Below are positions 8,014 through 15,694 of a stretch of 64,000 nucleotides of DNA, piece by piece. Location: the NCBI GenBank assembly GCA_964492775.1, contig CAZBLH010000001.1:71703-135702 (forward strand). Reading direction: 5' to 3'. The first letter of the stretch is position 1; every line of letters begins with the position of its first letter. This stretch comes from WRDS01 sp964492775. Its GTDB lineage: Bacteria; Actinomycetota; Coriobacteriia; Anaerosomatales; PHET01. Under the pieces are notes generated by a model, which saw only the letters and a program-made list of their open reading frames with translations, did no database searches and was not told where the DNA came from. The position numbers were made by a program, and so were the translations under genes.

Positions 8014-9843
8014 TTGCACATTACTAAGCTCCGCATTCGCAATTTCCGCTCACTGCACGATCTGACGCTTGCCATGTCGCCGTTCACCGTTCTGTGCGGG
8101 CCCAATAGCGCCGGTAAGTCGAACGTGCTCAGGGCGATCGAGTTCGCGTGGCGACCGGAGGACGAGATCACGCCACAGCAGGTCTACGCCAACCTTGACT
8201 ACCGGAAGCGTGATCAGCGAGGCGGCCCTACCTTGGCGATTCGCGTGGAGATTGACTTCGCCTCTTGCCCCACTGAGCTCTGCTCCCAGTACGGCGGAGT
8301 TGATGGGTCTTTGAAGTATGAGTTCAGCGCTACGCGCAAGACCGCGACCGTGAACCGAAAATTCAACGGACACCCCGTCGATCAGCCTTCGTTCGAGCGT
8401 GCGAAAGAGTGCTTTGACATCGTCTATGTGCCGCCAATACGAGACATTTCCGCGGAGGGGCTGAAACCGTTTAGGCGGCTGTTGGCAAAGGCCGCCGCCA
8501 GGGCGCGCGGAGACCACTCTATGCGGCGTGTTGCAGAGACCGCCAGGAAAGTGATTCGGCAGCAAGCGGAAGTACTCCTCAAGAACGGGGGCTTCGCGGC
8601 AGACCGTCTTGGCGCTGACGGACTACGTGCCGGAACCGACCGAATCGAACTCGACAACCTATTCGATGATCTGTCGCTTGAAGTCATGTTCGGGGATCGC
8701 AGCGTTGAGCTGGAGGCCGTCGGAACGGGGCACCAGAGCGAAGTCGTGCTCAGCATGTATCGGCAGCTTGGAGAGGCAGCGCCTGGAGACACTGTCTACC
8801 TGTTCGAGGAGCCAGATAACCACCTTCATCCGAGTCTGATACGCGCGGTGGCTGATGACCTCATTCGGCTCTCGAGGAGCGATCAGGTCATCGCAACCTC
8901 ACATTCTCCGGTTCTCTTGAATCACGTCGGGTATGGCTCGATACGGGCGTTGAAGACCAATGCCGAGCGAGAGACAGAGCCGCGCAATATGCAGGTGGCG
9001 CTGAGTGAGCCCCAGGTGCGTGCCCTGATGGCCACGCTTGGGGTCCGCGCCACCGAGCCGCTGCTTTCGCAGAAGGTAATTGTGGTCGAAGGGCCTTCCG
9101 ATGCGGTGGCGATCAGTGAGCTGCACCGCCTGCGAACCGGAAGAACCCCAGACCAGTGCGACATTCTCGTGATGCCGGCGGGTGGCAAGGACATGCTGGT
9201 TAAGTTGTGCTCGCTGTTGCAGGGGCTCGACGTCGACTGGTACGCAGTGGTGGACAACGATGCCGCGGACTGCGGATATCCACCGGTGTTGACTGAAGCA
9301 GCCGCAACTCTCGACGAAGCTACACGAGGAAGCCTCGCCTCGCTACGCGCAGTCATCGACGACGGCACCAGGCGGGCACGAAGAGCGGGCAAATTGATCG
9401 ACTCCCTTATTGACGAGCTCAACGGCGCACCGCCTTCAGTTGTTCGCTACGACGGCTCGCACATCGAAAGTCTCGTTACGGTAGCGGGGATCCTTATGCC
9501 CGCCGAACGAAACCAGCTGGCGACAAGACTGAAAAAGGGCGAACTCCGTCTTCCCCGGACGTTACTCAAGAAATCTCGTGTCTTTCTCTGTGAATCCACT
9601 CTGGAGGAATCCTTGGTCCGTAATCCGGGTGCCGTTAACGTTGTCGAGGCTGTCTTGCTGAAGCACCAGCAACAGCCAATCGGTGGCAACGATGCGGAAT
9701 CAAGGAGACGTCTAGCGAGCCAGCGCCTGCATACGAAGGCGGGCGAGCCGGAAGTAGTGCGCCAGGCCGTTGAGGCGCTGGAAGAGGCGGGCCTGCTTGG
9801 CTACACCGACTTGAACTTGAGCTTCAAGTACCTGTTCGAATAG
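8014..9843 (+). CDS. OLD-family ATP-dependent endonuclease (AAA ATPase plus TOPRIM)
   Basis: 609 residues from a TTG; the product begins MHITKLRIRNFRS, the classic N-terminus of SMC/RecF-like ATPases. Walker A is GPNSAGKS (29-36), the signature-like segment is GTGHQSEVVLS, Walker B is VYLFEEPDNHLHP (about 260) and the switch histidine is ATSHSP. The TOPRIM nuclease domain begins at KVIVVEGPSDAVAI (about 352) and has the acidic VVDNDAAD (about 411). OLD proteins are anti-phage nucleases, alone or with a UvrD-like helicase (Gabija). No helicase gene is next door, so this resembles a stand-alone class 1 OLD. It is the last gene before the tRNA-Ser fragment. The start is supported by homology more than by its ribosome site, which is weak. 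Confidence 0.85.
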   Translation: MHITKLRIRNFRSLHDLTLAMSPFTVLCGPNSAGKSNVLRAIEFAWRPEDEITPQQVYANLDYRKRDQRGGPTLAIRVEIDFASCPTELCSQYGGVDGSLKYEFSATRKTATVNRKFNGHPVDQPSFERAKECFDIVYVPPIRDISAEGLKPFRRLLAKAAARARGDHSMRRVAETARKVIRQQAEVLLKNGGFAADRLGADGLRAGTDRIELDNLFDDLSLEVMFGDRSVELEAVGTGHQSEVVLSMYRQLGEAAPGDTVYLFEEPDNHLHPSLIRAVADDLIRLSRSDQVIATSHSPVLLNHVGYGSIRALKTNAERETEPRNMQVALSEPQVRALMATLGVRATEPLLSQKVIVVEGPSDAVAISELHRLRTGRTPDQCDILVMPAGGKDMLVKLCSLLQGLDVDWYAVVDNDAADCGYPPVLTEAAATLDEATRGSLASLRAVIDDGTRRARRAGKLIDSLIDELNGAPPSVVRYDGSHIESLVTVAGILMPAERNQLATRLKKGELRLPRTLLKKSRVFLCESTLEESLVRNPGAVNVVEAVLLKHQQQPIGGNDAESRRRLASQRLHTKAGEPEVVRQAVEALEEAGLLGYTDLNLSFKYLFE

Positions 9844-9903
9844 ACCAGAGCCACTATCGAAAGGTCGGCTCAGCGGACGTGAATCCGTACCGATGTAATC
9901 CCC

Positions 9904-9964
9904 CTCGAAAACCGTTTACCGGGCAACCCCCGGTACGAGGGTTCGAATCCCTCCCTCTCCGCCA
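9904..9964 (+). other. 3' fragment of tRNA-Ser(CGA), probable attachment site
   Basis: From the anticodon loop CTCGAAA onward every part of a serine tRNA is present: 3' anticodon stem ACCGT, a long variable arm (TACCGGG/CCCGGTA), T-arm GAGGG-TTCGAAT-CCCTC, acceptor strand CCTCTCC, discriminator G and CCA. The 5' half is missing: the bases before the loop do not pair with ACCGT, and no GGAGAGG acceptor strand lies upstream. Identity beginning at the anticodon loop is typical of tRNA-targeting integrases, so this is probably the right-hand att site of the island holding hsdS to the OLD gene. Confidence 0.75.
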
Positions 9965-9975
9965 GAAGGACATGA

Positions 9976-10007
9976 AGAGAGCCCGTCACTGGTGTGGCGG
10001 GCTCTCT
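9976..10007. terminator. Terminator after the first tRNA-Ser fragment
   Basis: AGAGAGCCCG (9976-9985) pairs perfectly with CGGGCTCTCT (9998-10007). The stem extends inward with a T-G and further pairs to a TGGT loop, and GTTTCT follows. It lies between the tRNA fragment and the end of the minus-strand MFS gene, so it can serve both directions. Confidence 0.75.
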
Positions 10008-10029
10008 GTTTCTACTCATGCTGGTGCGA

Positions 10030-11307
10030 TCAGGCTTCGCTTGTCGCTGCCTCACCATCGACTGCCGCTTCTGCTGACGGCGCCATCGCTGAGTCCAGTG
10101 CCCGTATCGCAGGCACAAGGAGGGCCACGACGGCGCACGCAACGAGAAGGACGCCTGTCAGCGCAAACCACGTCGCGACACCCGTGCGCTCAGCAAGGGG
10201 GCCCGCCAACAGGAGCCCGATCGGTGCGACAAGCATCGACAAGGTCATGTAGAGCGACATTACGCGCCCGAGCTTAGCCGGGTCGATCAGCGTCTGGAAC
10301 ATCGCGGTGATCGGGGCACCGAACAAAGGCGCCGAGAATCCCATCCCTGTGCTGAGCGCTGCGAACGCCCAGAACGCCGTGACGGGAAGCAGGCCGGACA
10401 ACCCGACCATCACGCCTATCAGCAGGAGCCCGGAGCTGATGAGCCGGACGCCGGAAGTCCGCGAGGATAGCCATCCGATAGCGAGGGATCCGGCGAGCAT
10501 GCCTGCGCCGAATGCCAGCTCGACAACGCTGGCCTGCAGCGCTCCACCGCCGAAGTGCGCTTTCGTCATGAGAGGGAAGAGCGCGTTGATCGGCATGTAG
10601 AGCAGAGTGACGACCACGAGCACGAAGGTAAGGTCGAGCAGCCCGCGGTTCCTCGCGAGCTCACGCCAACCAGTCATGAACTCGGCGACGAGGCTGGATC
10701 CGGCAGGGTCGTTCTCTGCGCGCTCGGGATTGGGGATGCGCACGAGCATCAGCAGTGCGACGGCAATGAGGGCGCCGGCTATGTCGAGCGCGATGACGGT
10801 CTGCATCGGTGCGACTCCCATGAGAAATGCACCGAGCACGGGAGCCACCATCGCCACGCCGGAACCCAGGAAGAAGTTCCAGCCTGCGACCCGCATGAGC
10901 TGGTCGGCTGGGACGTACATGGGGACTGCGGCTTGGCTGGCCGGAGTATGGAACGCAGCGCCCACCGACCGCGCGGCGATGACCGCGATGATGAAGGCGA
11001 CCGACGGCTCGCCAGCCGCGAAGGCGCCGATCAGGACCATGCTCGTTGCGGCTACGAAGAGGTCGGCGCCGATGATCGTCCATCGGCGATCCCAGCGGTC
11101 GACCAAGGGGCCGGCGATGGGACCCAGGAGCGCTTGCGGCAGCAGTGCCGCGATCGAGGCGTACGCGAGGATGGTCGCCGAGCCCGTCTCGGCCGTCAGC
11201 CACCAGACGAGGGCGAAGTTGATTGCGGAGCTGCCGAGCAGCGAGAATGCCTGGCCGATGAACACGATAAGGAACGTTCGAAGCCAAGGGTGAGTCTTCA
11301 GAGTCAC
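10030..11307 (-). CDS. MFS efflux transporter (DHA3/MefA-like), copy 1
   Basis: 425 residues with about 12 predicted membrane segments. It looks like the macrolide-efflux type of drug:H+ antiporter: FIGQAFSLLGSSAINFALVWWLT at the N-terminus, GPIAGPLVDRWDRR as the motif-A loop after TM2, and AAFHTPASQAAVPMYVP. The GTG at 11307 is preceded by GGAG with a 5-base gap, and the product then matches the paralogue at 36724-38076 from residue 1; the longer frame to 11364 has no such support. The two copies are clearly similar along their whole length. This copy sits alone between two tRNA-Ser fragments, so it may be cargo of an older integrated element. The substrate is unknown. Confidence 0.85.
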   Translation of the reverse strand: MTLKTHPWLRTFLIVFIGQAFSLLGSSAINFALVWWLTAETGSATILAYASIAALLPQALLGPIAGPLVDRWDRRWTIIGADLFVAATSMVLIGAFAAGEPSVAFIIAVIAARSVGAAFHTPASQAAVPMYVPADQLMRVAGWNFFLGSGVAMVAPVLGAFLMGVAPMQTVIALDIAGALIAVALLMLVRIPNPERAENDPAGSSLVAEFMTGWRELARNRGLLDLTFVLVVVTLLYMPINALFPLMTKAHFGGGALQASVVELAFGAGMLAGSLAIGWLSSRTSGVRLISSGLLLIGVMVGLSGLLPVTAFWAFAALSTGMGFSAPLFGAPITAMFQTLIDPAKLGRVMSLYMTLSMLVAPIGLLLAGPLAERTGVATWFALTGVLLVACAVVALLVPAIRALDSAMAPSAEAAVDGEAATSEA

Positions 11308-11502
11308 TGGATCTCCAGTCTGCAGGTACGAGTAGGCGGGCCCCCGTAGGGGCATGTGCGCCACGGCCTCGCGATGCGAGGCGGGCTGCTCGTACTAGCG
11401 GATCCGGATGTAGAAGCGCACGGTATGTACTCCTGAGAGCGGCGACGAGGGAATGATAGCATCCGCCGGGCCAACTCCAGGGTGGCCAGAGCAGCAATCC
11501 GC

Positions 11503-11563
11503 CTCGAAAACCGTTTGTCCGGTTACCCCGGGCACGAGGGTTCGAATCCCTCCCCCTCCGCCA
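11503..11563 (+). other. Second 3' fragment of tRNA-Ser(CGA), probable older attachment site
   Basis: It again begins at the anticodon loop CTCGAAA and runs through ACCGT, a variable arm (TGTCCGG/CCGGGCA with one G-U pair), the T-arm GAGGG-TTCGAAT-CCCTC, acceptor strand CCCCTCC, G and CCA. Upstream, CAGGGTGGCCAGAGC faintly resembles a serine tRNA 5' side. However, the spacing to the loop is too short and TCCGC cannot pair with ACCGT, so no functional tRNA can form. It matches the 9904-9964 copy closely but not exactly, as expected for successive integrations of different elements. Confidence 0.75.
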
Positions 11564-11576
11564 GTTAGCTGGAAAG

Positions 11577-11616
11577 ACGTGGCCCCGGTCACCCGAACGG
11601 GAGGCCGGGGCCACGT
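11577..11616. terminator. Terminator after the second tRNA-Ser fragment
   Basis: ACGTGGCCCCGG (11577-11588) pairs perfectly with CCGGGGCCACGT (11605-11616) around a 16-base loop. Its position 13 bases after CCA is that of a tRNA terminator, and its sequence differs from the terminator of the first fragment. Confidence 0.7.
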
Positions 11617-11729
11617 TCGTGTTTGGCGGACAGCAGTCGCTCTGCGTGCCGCGCCGCGATCAGCCTCGCCGGACTCGGCACCCGAAATCGTCTTCATCAG
11701 CGCCGCACCGGTCTCCCCCAGTGAGTGAG

Positions 11730-11770
11730 TTGACAAACACTACGTGCCGCGATATAACGTAAACCGATAT
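11730..11770 (+). promoter_or_regulatory. padR promoter with overlapping CGATATA repeats
   Basis: TTGACA (11730-11735), a 17-base spacer and TATAAC (11753-11758) form a near-consensus housekeeping promoter. CGATATA occurs at 11750-11756, across the -10 box, and again at 11764-11770, 14 bases on. Such repeats over the core promoter suit autorepression by the PadR protein encoded 60 bases downstream. Confidence 0.7.
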
Positions 11771-11828
11771 AGCGCGAAGCGGTGTAACGCCGCGCGAGCA
11801 TCGGAAGACAGGACGGAGGCGAGGGCGC

Positions 11829-12155
11829 GTGGAAGAGAACGGACGTCCGCTAACCGAGACCGTGTACTACGTTCTGCTTTCGCTCGTGGACCAGCGGCAC
11901 GGCTACGGGATCATGCAGTTCGTCCGGGACATGACCGATGGCCGGGTTGTTCTCGGCGCTGGAACGCTGTACGGAGCGCTCTCCACCCTGCAGGGCAAGG
12001 GTTGGATCGAGCCAGCGGGGGCTGACACGGGTGATCGGAAGAAGGAGTACAGGATCACGTCTCAGGGGCGCGATGTGCTCGCATCTGAGCTCAGTCGGCT
12101 CGAGCGCCTCGTCGGCGATGGCCGAGCGATGCTGGGGAAGGAGGCTGCATCATGA
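11829..12155 (+). CDS. PadR-family transcriptional repressor
   Basis: 108 residues, the usual size of a PadR subfamily-2 regulator. The winged-helix landmarks are LTETVYYVLLSLVDQRHGYGIMQFV, GTLYGALSTLQGKGWIEP and KKEYRITSQGRDVL, followed by a short dimerising helix. The GTG at 11829 follows a GGAGGCGAGGG ribosome site. Its stop overlaps the next ATG (ATGA, 12152-12155), so the two are coupled. PadR proteins usually repress drug-efflux or membrane-protein genes in response to small hydrophobic ligands. Here the co-transcribed partner is the DUF2812 gene. Confidence 0.9.
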   Translation: MEENGRPLTETVYYVLLSLVDQRHGYGIMQFVRDMTDGRVVLGAGTLYGALSTLQGKGWIEPAGADTGDRKKEYRITSQGRDVLASELSRLERLVGDGRAMLGKEAAS

Positions 12156-12700
12156 GCGAGCGAGTCGTGCGGAAGATGTACCTGGACTTTGAGAAGGAGG
12201 AGCGGTGGCTGAACCACATGGCCGCCGAGGGTTGGGAGTTGGTCCGCCACACATGGTGCCGCTACGTCTTTGAAAAGGGTGTGCCCGGCCGCTATGTGTA
12301 CCGGATCCAGCTACTGCCGGACCCGGCTTCTGCGCCGGAGAGCCACGAGTACCTGGGCTTCCTTGAGGAGGCCGGTGTTGAAGTGGTCGACACATACCAA
12401 CGCTGGGTCTACGTCCGCAAGTCCGCTGACGGTCAGCCATTCGAGCTGTTCAGCGACGGTCAATCCAGGCTGGCCCACCACAAGCGTGTCGCCGGAGTCT
12501 TCGCTGCCATCGCCGCCGCGCAGCTGCCCCTCATGGCCGCCAATGCGACCAACGTGGCGACTAGCATCCGGGAGCGCGCCTACTTCCCCCTGCCACTCTT
12601 CGTCGTGCACGTGGCGCTCGTCGCGGTGCTCGTGGCAGTCGCGTTGCGACAGCTTGCGGCGGTGCGGCGCCTGGAGCAGGAAGCGGTGGTTCACGAGTAG
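12152..12700 (+). CDS. DUF2812 membrane protein paired with PadR
   Basis: 182 residues. The first 110 form a soluble DUF2812 domain (PF11193), seen in YLDFEKEERWLNHMAAEGWELV, YRIQLLPD and GVEVVDTYQRWVYVRK. Two membrane segments follow (about 115-135 and 146-166), with a charged cytoplasmic tail. PadR-DUF2812 pairs are common in Firmicutes and Actinobacteria, and the membrane protein is thought to take part in sensing. No function beyond that is established. The overlap with padR makes coordinate expression certain. Confidence 0.85.
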   Translation: MSERVVRKMYLDFEKEERWLNHMAAEGWELVRHTWCRYVFEKGVPGRYVYRIQLLPDPASAPESHEYLGFLEEAGVEVVDTYQRWVYVRKSADGQPFELFSDGQSRLAHHKRVAGVFAAIAAAQLPLMAANATNVATSIRERAYFPLPLFVVHVALVAVLVAVALRQLAAVRRLEQEAVVHE

Positions 12701-12831
12701 AGCTTCGCGCTGAAGCCACGTCGTGCGGCGGATTGGGTCGGCGTTTGTCGGGACGCAGCAGGCTCCCTCCGAGCCCCGTGATGTATCCTGCTGACGCGGG
12801 CGACTGCTCTCGTCGATCAGGAGTATCGGGC

Positions 12832-14964
12832 GTGCTCCAGCGAATGACCATCATCGGGCTCACGGCAGCCCTGCTCGGCTCGACGCTTGCGCCTGCGCCA
12901 GCCGCGGTGCGCTCGGCTCAGGCCGAGTCCCGCATCGAGACAGCCCAGCGCATCGCCGACGAGAAGCTCGCGCTCACCGACGCGACCGTCCCGGTCGGCA
13001 GGTATCCGTTCTATACGAGCGGGCCGAGCGACTGGAAGCTCGATGGCGGCACCGGTTGGGTCTACGGCTTCCTGCCAGGCAGCTTGTGGTACCGGTACGA
13101 GCGCGTCGGCGATGAGGCGGCGCGGGCCTCGGCAATCCGTCGGCAGCTCACGCTCGCGCCGAACGCGCGCACGACGCGCAATCACGACATCGGCTTCATG
13201 TTCCTCACGAGCTACGGCAACGGCTATCGGCTCACCGGCGACCCGCAGATGCGCCAGACGTTGCTCACGGCTGCCGACTCGCTCTCCGAACGCTACGACT
13301 CCCGCGTCGGCATGGTTCGCACCACCAACACGCCGAACGACTTCTGGGTCTACAACGACACGATGATGAACATCGAGCTGCTGTTCTGGGGAGCGCGGAA
13401 CGGCGGCGACCCCAAATGGCGCTCGGCGGCCTCCTCACATGCGCTGCGGACCGCCGAGGACTTCCTGCGCCCCGGCGGCGGCAGCTACCACTACGTCGCG
13501 TACAGCGAGACCACCGGTCGGCCGCTGCGCAAGGGGCAGGGCCAGGGCTACGCCGACGAAAGCACCTGGTCGCGCGGACAGGCTTGGATCATCTACGGCA
13601 TGACGGTCGCCTATCGCGAGACAGGCGACGCGCGCTTCCTCACTGCTGCCCGCCGAGCGACTGAGTACTGGATCGCGAACGTTCCCGAGGACTTCGTGCC
13701 CTACTGGGACTTCAACGCGCCGAACATCCCCGATGAGCCCCGTGACAGCTCGGCAGCAGCGGTCGTTGCCTCAGCGTGCCTCGAACTCGCCGAGCTCGAC
13801 CCTGACCGGGCGTGGCGGACGACCTACCGCGACCTCGCCGAATCCACCCTCCAGAGCCTGAGCTCCTCGGCCTATCTCGCCGACGCCGATCCGCTGCCGG
13901 CGGTTCTTAGGCACGGCACGCACGCCAAGATGCTCGGCGCTTACGACCACGGGACCTCCTGGGGCGACTACTACTTCCGCGAGGCGCTCATGCGCCTGAC
14001 AACGCCGGTCGAGCGCGTGGGCGGTCCGGATCGCTACCACACGTCGGCGCGCACGAGCTCAGCCGCGTTCGACTCGGCCGATGTGGCCGTGGTCGCGAGC
14101 GGGGAGGGCTTCGCCGATGCGCTGGCAGCGAGCGCTCTGGCTGGCTCGCTCGACGCTCCCGTGTTGCTCACCGGCCGAGCGAGCGTCCCGGGGCCGATTC
14201 GCTCCGAGATCGTGCGCCTTGGTGTTCGCCGAGTGATCGTTGTCGGCGGCACGAACGCCGTTTCGGCGCAGGCCGAATCCGAGCTGGCGGGGCTCCCCGG
14301 CATCGAGCGTGTGGAGCGCATCGCCGGGCAGGACCGCTACTCCACAGCTGCGAGCATCGCCGAGCAGTCCGCCGAGTCCGGCGTCCCGCTTCTCTTCATC
14401 GCGCGAGGCGACGAGTTCGCAGACGCGCTCGCGGCTGGGCCTGTCGCCTACGCTCAGGGCGCACCCGTCCTGCTCACCACCGGAAGCGCACTCCATCCTG
14501 ACGCCGAGGCAGCGCTTCGGGCGCTACGTCCCGGTCGGGTCGTCGTGCTCGGCGGCAAGAGCTCTATCTCCGCCGCTGTGGAGGACAGAGTCCGTCAAGT
14601 CATGACCGAGAAGACCTCACTGGAGCCCCGGACCACGGCGCCTGACAGCACCAGGATCGGAGGCACTGATCGCTACGACACTGCGGCCCTAGTCGCGCAG
14701 TGGGCGGATGTGGAGGGCTATGCCAACTTGAGCCACATCGCTGTGGTGTCCGGAGGCGCGTTCCCTGATGCCCTCGGGGCTGCGGCTGCTGTCGGAAGTC
14801 AAGGCGGCGTGCTGCTGATGAGCGCTCGCGACAAGCTCGCGGTGCCGACTTGGGGCGCGCTGGGGTCGGCGGCGGCAGAAGGCGAGCCTCGCGTGACCGT
14901 GTACGGCGGCGAGAGTGTCGTTTCCGGCCGAGTGGCACATGAGATCTTCGTCCGCGTCCGGTGA
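12832..14964 (+). CDS. Secreted GH88/GH105-like glycoside hydrolase with three CWB2 repeats
   Basis: 710 residues from a GTG with AGGAG eight bases upstream. The frame is open to 12733, but that extension has no ribosome site and would bury the signal peptide (TIIGLTAALLGSTLAPAPAA). Residues about 40-390 resemble unsaturated-glucuronyl hydrolases (GH88): NHDIGF with D119, NDTMMNIELLFWG with D177, STWSRGQAW, and PYWDFNAPNIPDEPRDSSAAA. The two aspartates match the catalytic pair of that family. Residues about 393-708 are three CWB2 repeats (PF04122), each starting RVGGPDRY, RIAGQDRY or RIGGTDRY. The enzyme should sit on the cell surface and cleave the unsaturated uronic-acid ends left by polysaccharide lyases; no lyase is nearby. 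It stands alone. Confidence 0.85.
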   Translation: MLQRMTIIGLTAALLGSTLAPAPAAVRSAQAESRIETAQRIADEKLALTDATVPVGRYPFYTSGPSDWKLDGGTGWVYGFLPGSLWYRYERVGDEAARASAIRRQLTLAPNARTTRNHDIGFMFLTSYGNGYRLTGDPQMRQTLLTAADSLSERYDSRVGMVRTTNTPNDFWVYNDTMMNIELLFWGARNGGDPKWRSAASSHALRTAEDFLRPGGGSYHYVAYSETTGRPLRKGQGQGYADESTWSRGQAWIIYGMTVAYRETGDARFLTAARRATEYWIANVPEDFVPYWDFNAPNIPDEPRDSSAAAVVASACLELAELDPDRAWRTTYRDLAESTLQSLSSSAYLADADPLPAVLRHGTHAKMLGAYDHGTSWGDYYFREALMRLTTPVERVGGPDRYHTSARTSSAAFDSADVAVVASGEGFADALAASALAGSLDAPVLLTGRASVPGPIRSEIVRLGVRRVIVVGGTNAVSAQAESELAGLPGIERVERIAGQDRYSTAASIAEQSAESGVPLLFIARGDEFADALAAGPVAYAQGAPVLLTTGSALHPDAEAALRALRPGRVVVLGGKSSISAAVEDRVRQVMTEKTSLEPRTTAPDSTRIGGTDRYDTAALVAQWADVEGYANLSHIAVVSGGAFPDALGAAAAVGSQGGVLLMSARDKLAVPTWGALGSAAAEGEPRVTVYGGESVVSGRVAHEIFVRVR

Positions 14965-15026
14965 ACGTCCCGGGGGGATAATCACTCGTAGAATCGCGTG
15001 ACCGACGCCGATGCTCCGGAGGCCTG

Positions 15027-15668
15027 GTGGAAGAACTCAGCATTCTTGAGGCGGGAATCCGCGTGCTGGCCGCCGCCGTCGCCGGGTTGCTTATCGGACT
15101 TGAGCGCGAGCGGCTCGACAAGACCGCCGGCCTCAGGACACTCGCGCTTGTCTCGAGCGGCTGCGCGATCTTCGTGGTCACCGCCGCAATCGCCGCTCCG
15201 ACCGAGATCGTGCGCTTGGCTGCGGGTGCGGTTACGGGCATCGGATTTCTCGGCGCTGGGGTGATCCTGCAGGAGCGCGGTCAGGTGCTGGGACTCACAA
15301 CGGCGGCCACCGTGTGGACGGCGGCTGCTCTCGGCGTGTCGGCAGGGCTCGGTGCGTTGCCCATCACCGCCATCGGAACGGTGCTGGCGCTGTTCCTCCT
15401 CAGCGGGCTAGGCAGCCTCGACCTGAGCCGCATTCAGCGCGATTCGCGCGTGTACGAGATCACCTACCGCTCGCCCGAGTGGGAGGAGGCGGCAGCGGCG
15501 CAGCCCCTCAGAGACGCCGGGCTGGATGTCTCGCTGATCGCGTTCGCGTGGAGTGGTGAGTGTGCCACCGCGACTTGGCGTGCTGTCGGGCAAGCGCCCG
15601 CGCACGAGCGAGGAATGCGGGCGCTCAAGGGCGACCCGACGGTCGCGTCGTTCACGACGAGGGATTAG
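15027..15668 (+). CDS. MgtC/SapB-family membrane protein
   Basis: 213 residues. Four or five N-terminal membrane segments form the MgtC domain: LAAAVAGLLIGLERERLDKTAGLRT, then AAGAVTGIGFLGAGVILQERG, then LTTAATVWTAAALGVSAGLG. A soluble C-terminal domain of about 75 residues follows. The conserved cytoplasmic RER...RT loop and GxGFLGAG motif are intact. MgtC proteins modulate membrane ATPase activity or magnesium and phosphate physiology in pathogens; the role in other bacteria is uncertain. The GTG at 15027 follows CCGGAGG. No M-box or other riboswitch is visible upstream. Confidence 0.88.
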   Translation: MEELSILEAGIRVLAAAVAGLLIGLERERLDKTAGLRTLALVSSGCAIFVVTAAIAAPTEIVRLAAGAVTGIGFLGAGVILQERGQVLGLTTAATVWTAAALGVSAGLGALPITAIGTVLALFLLSGLGSLDLSRIQRDSRVYEITYRSPEWEEAAAAQPLRDAGLDVSLIAFAWSGECATATWRAVGQAPAHERGMRALKGDPTVASFTTRD

Positions 15669-15694
15669 CGGGCCCACCGGAAGAGCACCGGCGG

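Larger units (their letters stand above)
11308..11828. other. 521-base gap: att fragment, terminator and padR promoter
   Basis: No protein gene is supported here. It contains the second tRNA-Ser fragment (11503-11563), its terminator (11577-11616) and the padR promoter (11730-11758), each listed separately. The rest, including 11365-11500, shows nothing I can assign. Confidence 0.6.

Noticed and set aside
9845..9964. A complete tRNA-Ser gene
   Set aside because: The bases 5' of the anticodon loop do not pair with ACCGT and no complementary acceptor strand lies upstream; the same holds for the 11503 copy.
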